Shown here one piece after another: positions 1-5,039 of a stretch of DNA of 5,451 nt (position 1 is its first letter; each line of letters opens with the position of its first letter). The notes below the pieces were generated by a model. The model had not been told where the DNA came from. It did not search any database and worked only from the letters and a program-made list of their open reading frames with translations. The DNA is from Xanthobacteraceae bacterium (GTDB taxonomy: Bacteria > Pseudomonadota > Alphaproteobacteria > Rhizobiales > Xanthobacteraceae): positions 1 through 5,451 of the forward strand of contig JAICQA010000199.1 of the NCBI GenBank assembly GCA_025929595.1, in the 5' to 3' direction. Position numbers and translations under genes: made by a program.

Positions 1-398
1 GTGCGCTGCTCGGTCGGCATCTTCTCGTCGAAATAGAAGCCCTTCCAGGGCTCGATCACGGTGTCGACATAGAGCGCGCCGAGTTCGCGGCAGAGCTCCA
101 TCATCGCGATGGAATCGACATCGACCGAGACATTGACGCAGAAGCCGCGGCCTTGCCCCTTCAGCAGGGGCTCCATGATCTGGCGGTAGTTGCCGCGGAC
201 CAGCGCTTCCTTGACGAAGCGGATGCCGCGCTGATCGAGCAGGCGGCGATCCTTGTCCGAGGGGTCGATCACGACGAATCTCGACTTGTCGTACTCGAAA
301 TGGCGCTCGATCAAGGGTAGCACGCCCTTGCCGATGGAGCCGAAGCCGACGAGTACGATCGGGCCGTCGATTTTCCCGTAAACCGGCCAGTCGGCCAT
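1..398 (-). CDS. hss: homospermidine synthase, N-terminal part (runs off the left edge)
   Basis: It would catalyse NAD-dependent condensation of two putrescines (or spermidine plus putrescine) to sym-homospermidine in the cytoplasm (EC 2.5.1.44). The window holds 132 whole codons of a family usually about 470-480 residues long. The N terminus MADWPVYGKIDGPIVLVGFG closely resembles the Blastochloris viridis enzyme as I remember it. The Rossmann dinucleotide-binding loop GFGSIGKG lies at residues 18-25, the acidic end of the next strand (VVIDPSD) at 42-48, and a conserved TVIEPW at 113-118. The ATG at 398 is supported by a strong Shine-Dalgarno (GGAGGT, 406-411, minus strand) 7 nt upstream. It lies downstream of the decarboxylase that makes its substrate, but a strong terminator separates them, so it probably has its own promoter. 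A TTGACG at 521-526 (minus) could be a -35, but I see no convincing -10. The family call is firm from what is visible; the active-site half is outside the window. Confidence 0.93.
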   Translation of the reverse strand, partial: MADWPVYGKIDGPIVLVGFGSIGKGVLPLIERHFEYDKSRFVVIDPSDKDRRLLDQRGIRFVKEALVRGNYRQIMEPLLKGQGRGFCVNVSVDVDSIAMMELCRELGALYVDTVIEPWKGFYFDEKMPTEQR

Positions 399-419
399 GA
401 TCCGCACCTCCAGTTCGAT

Positions 420-474
420 GCGCGCGGCTGCGCGCGTTGATCACCCTTGTTGCTTGAACGCGGACTTTTCCGCG
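420..474 (-). other. two small hairpins in the presumed hss leader
   Basis: On the minus strand the presumed hss 5' UTR contains two inverted repeats. One, at 421-436, has 6-bp CGCGCG arms around a 4-nt loop and sits 9 nt upstream of the Shine-Dalgarno. The other, at 459-474, has CGCGGA/TCCGCG arms around a 4-nt loop. They are directly visible. Whether they influence translation, or are chance in GC-rich DNA, cannot be told from one sequence. Confidence 0.3.
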
Positions 475-530
475 ATCGACTTGGTTCCGCGACCTACAAA
501 GGCCATGCCAATGCGTGCCGCGTCAATCCG

Positions 531-556
531 TCATGCCCCGATTCATCGGGGCATGA
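531..556. repeat. short perfect palindrome (interspersed repeat type)
   Basis: Perfect 12-bp arms, TCATGCCCCGAT at 531-542 and its complement at 545-556, flank a 2-nt centre. GTCATGCCC-type palindromes of this form are scattered between genes in many Rhizobiales genomes, so I read it as an interspersed palindromic unit. On the plus strand the run CCCCTTTT follows, so it could also end transcripts, but no plus-strand gene enters from the left in this window. Confidence 0.6.
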
Positions 557-565
557 CCCCTTTTA

Positions 566-620
566 GTGCAGCATGATCTTTCCCGAAAACCTGCTTCCAC
601 TTTTCGGGATCATGCTGCGC
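566..620. repeat. RIME-like / rhizobial interspersed palindromic element
   Basis: The outer arms CAGCATGATC (569-578) and GATCATGCTG (608-617) are exact complements. Inside them CCCGAAAA (582-589) matches TTTTCGGG (601-608), giving a two-part stem with a small bulge and an 11-nt loop at 590-600. The sequence is very like the abundant GCATGATC...CCGAAAA...TTTTCGG...GATCATGC palindromes of Bradyrhizobium, Methylobacterium and relatives, related to the RIME class of rhizobial intergenic mosaic elements. That assignment is from memory and was not searched. It lies only 10 bp from the palindrome at 531-556, in the gap between two separately transcribed genes, a typical site for such elements. Confidence 0.7.
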
Positions 621-662
621 GTTCGAAGGGCGCGGCGATGGTCACCGGACTCTGAAGAAGCA

Positions 663-690
663 AAACCCCCGGCGCATGCGCCGGGGGTTT
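663..690 (-). terminator. rho-independent terminator of the decarboxylase gene
   Basis: This is a perfect 28-bp palindrome. AAACCCCCGGCG and its complement flank CATG, giving a 12-bp very GC-rich stem with a 4-nt loop. It begins 28 nt past the decarboxylase stop codon. On the minus strand the stem is followed by TTTTGCTTCTT, a usable U-rich tail. The plus strand also has a T-rich run after the stem, so it could work both ways. It should separate decarboxylase transcription from hss. Confidence 0.88.
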
Positions 691-718
691 GAAGTTTCTC
701 GGTCGGCGCTGATGTCGT

Positions 719-1849
719 TCAAATCACATAGGATTTGAGCGGCGGAAAGCCGTTGAAGGCGACCGACGAGTAGGTCGTCGTGTAGGCGCCGCAGGCTTCG
801 ATCAGCACCTTGTCGCCGATCTCGAGCGACACGGGCAACGGGTAGGGCGTCTTCTCATAGAGGACGTCCGCCGAATCACAGGTCGGGCCGGCGATGATGC
901 AGGGCGCCGTTTCGTCGCCGTCCTTCGGCGTCCTGATCGGGTAGCGGATCGCCTCTTCCATCGTCTCGGCGAGACCGCCGAACTTGCCGATGTCGAGATA
1001 GACCCAGCGGACATTGTCGTCGTCCGACTTCTTCGAAATCAGGACGACTTCTGCCTCGATCATGCCTGCGTCACCCACGAGGCCGCGGCCCGGCTCGATG
1101 ATCGTCTCCGGGATGCGGTTGCCGAAGTGCTTGCGCAGCGCCTTGAAGATGGCGCGGCCATAGACCTGCACCTTCGGTACCTCTTTCAGGTACTTCGCCG
1201 GGAAGCCGCCGCCCAGATTGACCATGGACAGGTTGATCCCGCGCTCGGACATGTCGCGGAAGATCGCGCCCGCGGTGGCGAGCGCACGGTCCCAGGCCTT
1301 CGGGTCGTTCTGCTGCGAGCCGACATGGAACGAGATGCCATGCGCCACGAGGCCCAGGCGATGGGCGAGCTCGAGCACGCGCGGCGCCATTTCGGGGACG
1401 CAGCCGAATTTACGCGACAGCGGCCACTCCGCGCCGGAACCGTCGCAGAGGATGCGGCAGAACACCTTCGAGCCGGGGGCGGCGCGGGCGATCTTCTCGA
1501 CCTCGGCCTCGGAATCGGCCGCGAACAGGCGGACGCCGATCTCGTAGGCGCGCGCAATGTCCTTCTCCTTCTTGATCGTGTTGCCGAAGGAGATGCGGTC
1601 GGCGGTCGCACCCGCCGCGAGGACGAGCTCGATCTCCCCGATCGAGGCGGTGTCGAAGCAGGAGCCCATGTCGGCGATCAGCTTGAGGACCTCCGGCGCC
1701 GGGTTGGCCTTGACCGCGTAGAAGACGCGCGTGTCCGGCAACGCCTTGGCGAAGGCGAGATAGTTCTCGCGCACCACCTCGAGGTCCACGACGAGGCAGG
1801 GGCCTTCGTCGCGGCGGCGGCGGAGGAATTTGCGGATGCGGTCGGTCAC
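719..1849 (-). CDS. ornithine/lysine decarboxylase, fold-type III PLP enzyme
   Basis: It decarboxylates L-ornithine to putrescine, possibly also L-lysine to cadaverine (EC 4.1.1.17/4.1.1.18), in the cytoplasm. The 376 residues match the short alphaproteobacterial eukaryote-like ODC family. An alanine-racemase-type barrel carries the PLP lysine K47 in YAVKANP and H175 (FHVGSQQ), which stacks on the cofactor. The phosphate-binding parts are GGGFPAKY (213-220) and EPGRGLVG (252-259). The partner-subunit active-site motif GPTCDSAD (321-328) supplies C324 and D325. GAYTTTYSSVAFNGF (354-368) supplies the cofactor tyrosine Y356. The start is GTG at 1849, 9 nt from an AAGGAG; the upstream ATG at 1854 is out of frame and stops after two codons. 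The long leader resembles speF RNA, and the promoter is at 2228-2256. Nearby hss points to ornithine as the main substrate, but the sequence alone does not exclude lysine. Alphaproteobacterial names include odc, speC and speF, so I leave the symbol blank. Confidence 0.93.
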   Translation of the reverse strand: MTDRIRKFLRRRRDEGPCLVVDLEVVRENYLAFAKALPDTRVFYAVKANPAPEVLKLIADMGSCFDTASIGEIELVLAAGATADRISFGNTIKKEKDIARAYEIGVRLFAADSEAEVEKIARAAPGSKVFCRILCDGSGAEWPLSRKFGCVPEMAPRVLELAHRLGLVAHGISFHVGSQQNDPKAWDRALATAGAIFRDMSERGINLSMVNLGGGFPAKYLKEVPKVQVYGRAIFKALRKHFGNRIPETIIEPGRGLVGDAGMIEAEVVLISKKSDDDNVRWVYLDIGKFGGLAETMEEAIRYPIRTPKDGDETAPCIIAGPTCDSADVLYEKTPYPLPVSLEIGDKVLIEACGAYTTTYSSVAFNGFPPLKSYVI

Positions 1850-1864
1850 TTCATACGTCTCCTT
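1846..1864 (-). promoter_or_regulatory. Shine-Dalgarno plus two-codon ORF overlapping the decarboxylase start
   Basis: On the minus strand AAGGAG (1859-1864) is followed after 4 nt by ATG-AAG-TGA (1854-1846). The TGA stop overlaps the GTG start of the decarboxylase (1849-1847), forming a GTGA junction. The GTG itself is 9 nt from the same AAGGAG. One ribosome site therefore serves both starts: a Met-Lys mini-ORF with tight spacing and the true GTG with good spacing. The arrangement is seen directly. Its use for coupling or dampening translation is inference, and the ATG may simply be ignored because of its close spacing. Confidence 0.5.
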
Positions 1865-2221
1865 CTAGGTCCAAGCGCCGGACGAGGGGGCCAGAGGGAC
1901 TGACGCCGGATGCGTCTTTCCGTGGCGAGCCTTCGCCCGCTGTTGTCGGCAAAGCCGACCTTCTCAGTGCGCCGTTGCTTGGATTGGGGAGACCCCGCAC
2001 CGTGCGCCCGGCAATGAGTAGTGCCTCTTCAGTAAGCTCCGGCCTTCCGTCAGCCGTCGCGACCAATAAGGCCCTCTACGTCGTTGCTTTAAGTCACGTC
2101 CCTCGCGGAGAGCGGGGTTCGCCGGTTACTCCGGCTACCGGTCTGCCCCGACAGCTTTCCGGCCTCTTGTCCGGGTTTCTGCCGACCGGCACGCGACCAC
2201 AGGCACGTGCGAAATTGGGCA
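1855..2221 (-). promoter_or_regulatory. structured decarboxylase leader, probable speF RNA motif
   Basis: About 370 nt lie between the predicted transcription start and the GTG of the decarboxylase. On the minus strand this leader has no AUG before position 1854, which suits a non-coding regulatory RNA. It contains several hairpins: GGCCTT/AAGGCC closing 2041-2073; GCCGG/CCGGC at 2121-2135; GGGG/CCCC at 1986-1996; GTCGGC/GCCGAC with a 3-nt loop at 1945-1959; GGCGA/TCGCC at 1924-1937; GACGC/GCGTC at 1902-1916. The speF motif (Rfam, from Corbino and colleagues 2005) is a long conserved leader before ornithine decarboxylase genes in Alphaproteobacteria. Position, length and gene context fit, and the stretch about 2000-2100 looks like its conserved core from memory. 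No covariance search was possible. The ligand and mechanism of speF RNA are, as far as I know, unresolved. Confidence 0.68.
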
Positions 2222-2227
2222 ATTCGG

Positions 2228-2256
2228 CAGATATGCTCTTTCGCACTCGGTTGCAA
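2228..2256 (-). promoter_or_regulatory. sigma-70-type promoter for the decarboxylase leader
   Basis: On the minus strand TTGCAA (2251-2256) and TATCTG (2228-2233) are separated by exactly 17 bp, a good housekeeping promoter for an alphaproteobacterium. The start would fall near 2221, giving a leader of about 370 nt. Directly upstream (2258-2263 and 2278-2286) are T6 and T9 runs in an otherwise GC-rich region, which may act as an UP-like element. Confidence 0.6.
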
Positions 2257-2257
2257 G

Positions 2258-2276
2258 AAAAAATCGCGCTCGCGCG
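2258..2276 (-). terminator. possible weak terminator of the small membrane-protein gene
   Basis: On the minus strand a 4-bp CGCG stem with a 4-nt loop (2265-2276) is followed by A and then T6 (2258-2263), and preceded by T9 (2278-2286). The position, about 75 nt past the stop codon at 2352, suits a terminator, but the stem is short. The same T-runs lie just upstream of the decarboxylase -35 and may serve that promoter instead. Confidence 0.3.
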
Positions 2277-2351
2277 CAAAAAAAAATTGCCGCGCGCGTC
2301 GTCGAGCGCCGTTTCTGAATCGAACGTTAAAAAATTTCAGGTGCGCGACGC

Positions 2352-2603
2352 TCAGCGCTCGATCACCGGCTCGACTCGCACCGCCATCCGCCAGAAGGCG
2401 ACGATGCCGACGAGCGCCACGCCGCCGAAGAAGGCTTCGAGCACCCACGCGCCGATGTCGCCGAGCCCGAACATGCCGGCGAGCGCCCAACCTGTGGCGA
2501 GTCCGAGGCCGAGGATCATCGCGCCGACGAGCACGCAGGCCGAGCCGACCGTGAGAAGGTTCGTCCAGTTGATCCGGGCGGGCTTGCGCGCGGTCTCGCT
2601 CAT
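2352..2603 (-). CDS. small two-helix membrane protein of unknown function
   Basis: I do not recognise this 83-residue protein. It has a short polar N terminus (MSETARKPARINW), a hydrophobic helix at about 16-36 (LLTVGSACVLVGAMILGLGLA), a short loop containing GLGD, a second helix at about 50-71 ending in AFWRM, and a charged tail (RVEPVIER). This predicts an inner-membrane protein with two spanning segments and both ends on the same side. The ATG at 2603 is preferred because AGGGAG (2613-2618, minus) lies 9 nt upstream; the frame stays open further upstream, but those residues look non-coding. It is divergent from the GGT-like gene and upstream of the decarboxylase on the same strand, separated by about 500 bp with its own promoter. 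No function can be assigned from sequence. Confidence 0.72.
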   Translation of the reverse strand: MSETARKPARINWTNLLTVGSACVLVGAMILGLGLATGWALAGMFGLGDIGAWVLEAFFGGVALVGIVAFWRMAVRVEPVIER

Positions 2604-2669
2604 CGGCTGCTGCTCCCTGTCGCGCCGGGCGGGCTCGCGTTGTCCGCCGCTCGGCCTAGAATGGCCGGC

Positions 2670-2698
2670 AATCTGGCTGCAAACGTCCCTTCGATCAA
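2670..2698 (-). promoter_or_regulatory. candidate promoter for the small membrane-protein gene
   Basis: On the minus strand TTGATC (2693-2698) and CAGATT (2670-2675) are 17 bp apart, with a start expected near 2663, about 60 nt before the ATG. On the opposite strand TAGAAT at 2657-2662 could be a -10 for the divergent GGT-like gene, but it has no good -35. Both calls rest on hexamer match only. Confidence 0.35.
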
Positions 2699-2746
2699 GC
2701 ATTCACGCCTCGCCGACGTCGCCTCCCGCCCGAGAAGGTCTTCACC

Positions 2747-4342
2747 ATGGTTCAAGAAAGCGTCAGGTCCCGCCGCGGCGTGGTCGCGGCTCCCCACATG
2801 GCGGCCGCGGAGGCGGGACGCGAGGTGTTGAAGGAAGGCGGCAACGCGATTGAGGCAGCGGTCGCCGCCGCTGCGACGATTGCGGTCGCCTATCCGCACA
2901 TGAACAACATTGGCGGCGACGGCTTTTGGCTGATCCGCGAGCCGTCCGGAAAGGTGCGCCAGATCGAGGCTTGCGGGCCGGCGGGCGGGCGCGCGACACG
3001 CGCCTTCTACCGCGAGCAAGGTGTGGAGCAGATTCCGGAGCGCGGCGCGCTCGCGGCGTTAACCGTACCGGGCGCGGTCGGCGGCTGGATGCTCGCGCTC
3101 GAAGCCGCGCGTGCTCACGGCGGCAAGATGCCGGTCACGCGGCTCCTGGAACCCGCGATCCTGCTCGCGCGCGCCGGCTACCCGGTGTCGAAGTCGCTCG
3201 CCTGGCGCTTCACGACCGAACGCGGCGCGTCGATCGAGGCGCCGGGCTTTGCGGAGACCTTCCTGCCGGGCGGCAAGCCGCCGAAATATGGCGAGCGGCT
3301 CTCCGCCGGACGGCTTCCCGACACGTTCGAGCAGCTTGCGCGCGCCGGCCTCGACGACTTCTATCGCGGCGATATCGGGCGCGAGATCGCCGCCGACCTC
3401 GAGCGGCTCGGCAGCCCGATCGTGCGGGCAGACCTCGAGCGTTTCGAGGCCGTGCGGCGCGAGCCGCTGATGCTCAAGCTCGGCAGCGGCACGCTCTACA
3501 ACACCCAGCCGCCGACGCCCGGCCTGGTCGCACTCGTCATCCTCGGCATCTGCGAGCGGCTCGGCGCCGTGAAGCCGGAGAGCTTCGAGCATGTGCACGC
3601 GATCGTGGAAGCCTCGAAGCGTGCCTTCCGGCTGCGCGACAGCGTGCTCACCGATTTCGACCGCCTGACGCACGACCCGGCGAGCTTCCTCACCCCGGAG
3701 GCGCTCGACCGCGAGGCGAAGGCGGTCAACATGACGCGCGCAGCCCCTTGGCCGCGCCCGGCGGGCGATGGCGACACGATCTGGCTGGGTGCGGCGGACA
3801 ACTCGGGCCTTTCCGTCTCCTATATCCAGTCGCTTTACTACGAGTTCGGCTCCGCCTGCGTGCTGGAGCACACCGGCATCGTCATGCAGAACCGCGGCTG
3901 TGCCTTTTCGCTCGATCCGCATGCCGCGAATCCGCTCGAACCCGGCCGCAAGCCGCCGCATACGCTGAGTGCCGCCTTCGCGGAGCTGCGGGACGGGAGG
4001 CGCATGTCCTACGGCACGATGGGCGGCGAGGGGCAGCCGCAGACACAGGCTGCATTCTTCACGCGCTATGTCGACCATAAGGTGCCGCTCGCCGAGGCGC
4101 TCGACCGCCCGCGCTGGATTCTCGGCAAGACATGGGGGACGAGCATCACCAACCTGCGGCTCGAGTCCCGCTTCCCCGACAAGACCATCGAGGGGCTGCG
4201 CCGCGCCGGCCACGATCTTCAGGTGCTGCCTGGGTCTCATATTGAGACGATGGGCCATGCCGGGGCCGTAGTGCAGCATCCTGACGGAATGCTCGAAGGC
4301 GCACACGATCCGCGCAGCGACGGCGGAGCGGCGGGCGCCTGA
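2747..4342 (+). CDS. gamma-glutamyltransferase family hydrolase, YwrD-like subgroup
   Basis: This is an Ntn-hydrolase of the gamma-glutamyltranspeptidase family, 531 residues against about 580 for secreted enzymes. Members self-cleave into two subunits just before a nucleophilic Thr, here T344 (GDTIWLGAAD), giving about 343 and 188 residues. Other family marks are GGNAIEAAVAA (31-41), NIGGDGF (54-60), VPGAVGGW (107-114), PPTPGL (255-260), the oxyanion segment GTMGGEGQPQTQ (423-434) and C-terminal DPRSDGGAAG (521-530). I see no signal peptide, so it is probably cytoplasmic. By hand alignment, residues that bind the glutamyl group in E. coli GGT look replaced: R114 by a non-arginine in QIEACGP, N411 by Y364, Q430 by R383 and D433 by A386. 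The true substrate may therefore not be glutathione. The ATG at 2747 follows AGAAGG at 8 nt. The family call is solid; gamma-glutamyl activity is uncertain. Confidence 0.9.
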   Translation: MVQESVRSRRGVVAAPHMAAAEAGREVLKEGGNAIEAAVAAAATIAVAYPHMNNIGGDGFWLIREPSGKVRQIEACGPAGGRATRAFYREQGVEQIPERGALAALTVPGAVGGWMLALEAARAHGGKMPVTRLLEPAILLARAGYPVSKSLAWRFTTERGASIEAPGFAETFLPGGKPPKYGERLSAGRLPDTFEQLARAGLDDFYRGDIGREIAADLERLGSPIVRADLERFEAVRREPLMLKLGSGTLYNTQPPTPGLVALVILGICERLGAVKPESFEHVHAIVEASKRAFRLRDSVLTDFDRLTHDPASFLTPEALDREAKAVNMTRAAPWPRPAGDGDTIWLGAADNSGLSVSYIQSLYYEFGSACVLEHTGIVMQNRGCAFSLDPHAANPLEPGRKPPHTLSAAFAELRDGRRMSYGTMGGEGQPQTQAAFFTRYVDHKVPLAEALDRPRWILGKTWGTSITNLRLESRFPDKTIEGLRRAGHDLQVLPGSHIETMGHAGAVVQHPDGMLEGAHDPRSDGGAAGA

Positions 4343-4459
4343 GGGCTTCATGCTCCATTCAGGCTCCGCTCCATAAGCACTGGCTTACGACGGTGTGAAT
4401 TGCCCGTTCTTGCGAGCCGTGGAACTAGTGGCGTGCGGGTCGGGGGCTGGGGTTTGGGT

Positions 4460-4987
4460 ATGAAGTGGGTCGTGGCGGCAGTCGCAGCCGCTTTTTTGGT
4501 AACGGCGCCGGTCTCTGCATCCGCGCGCACCGCCCAGCCGAAAGCCAAGACGAACGGCGAGGTCGTCGATTTCGACGGCGACTATGAGCGAGGGACGATT
4601 GTCGTCCGCACGAAGGAAAAGCGTCTCTATTACGTGCTCGGCGGCGGGCAGGCCGTCCGCTATCCGGTGGCGGTCGGCGAACCGCGCTTCCAATGGGCGG
4701 GCGAGCTGTGGGTGAGTTCCAAGCAGGCCAATCCGACGTGGCGGCCGACGGCGCGGATGCGGCGGGACAATCCGGGCTTGCCCAGGTCGGTCGGGCCGGG
4801 ACCGCGCAATCCGCTCGGACCGCGCGCGATCTATCTGGGCTGGGGCGAGTATCGTATCCACGGCACCAATGCGCCGGGCTCGATCGGCTCGGCGGCGTCG
4901 AGCGGCTGCTTCCGCATGCATAATGCCGACGCGATCGACCTGTTCGAACGGGTGCATATTGGCGCTCCGGTGATTGTGCTCCAATAG
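4460..4987 (+). CDS. secreted L,D-transpeptidase (YkuD / ErfK-YbiS family)
   Basis: It acts on peptidoglycan in the periplasm. Family members form 3-3 cross-links, or attach proteins to the cell wall, through a cysteine acyl-enzyme. The protein has 175 residues. Residues 1-22 form a signal peptide with a hydrophobic core (VVAAVAAAFLVTAPV) and a likely signal peptidase I site after ASA (A22). The YkuD domain runs from about 45 to 175, with the catalytic signature YRIHGTNAPGS (H134) and SAASSGCFRM (C150, R152). No lysin-motif or other domain is present. The ATG at 4460 is chosen because it starts the signal peptide. The frame is open back to 4400 with GTG/TTG alternatives, and no strong Shine-Dalgarno precedes any of them. 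The 117-bp gap after the GGT-like gene has a weak promoter-like TTGCCC-17-AACTAG at 4400-4428. Several paralogues per genome are usual, so its specific role is unknown. Confidence 0.92.
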   Translation: MKWVVAAVAAAFLVTAPVSASARTAQPKAKTNGEVVDFDGDYERGTIVVRTKEKRLYYVLGGGQAVRYPVAVGEPRFQWAGELWVSSKQANPTWRPTARMRRDNPGLPRSVGPGPRNPLGPRAIYLGWGEYRIHGTNAPGSIGSAASSGCFRMHNADAIDLFERVHIGAPVIVLQ

Positions 4988-5039
4988 CCGTGCTGCCGCC
5001 CCAATTCGGTGGCCTGAGGCGAGACGAGGAGAGAGGACC

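Noticed and set aside
1127..1903. Open frame of 258 codons on the plus strand
   Set aside because: It is antisense to the decarboxylase gene, which has full family motifs; its translation has low-complexity Arg/Glu-rich composition and no recognisable domain.
1851..2066. 71-codon minus-strand frame ending just before the decarboxylase, as a possible leader peptide
   Set aside because: It starts at TTG with no Shine-Dalgarno, inside what looks like conserved structured leader RNA. I treat it as a by-product of the RNA, though its stop lying 2 nt from the GTG start makes it worth keeping in mind.
1975..2853. 292-codon plus-strand frame crossing the leader, the small membrane-protein gene and the start of the GGT-like gene
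   Set aside because: It overlaps better supported features on both strands, reads as low-complexity Arg/Ser/Pro, and has no domain or ribosome site.
3059..4351. Open frame of 430 codons on the minus strand
   Set aside because: It lies entirely opposite the GGT-like gene, is rich in Arg, Ala and Glu without family motifs, and has no ribosome site. Long antisense frames are expected in GC-rich coding DNA.
4374..4387. Small inverted repeat TAAGC/GCTTA after the GGT-like gene as a terminator
   Set aside because: The 5-bp AT-containing stem has no following T-run, so it is too weak to call; no terminator is evident after this gene.
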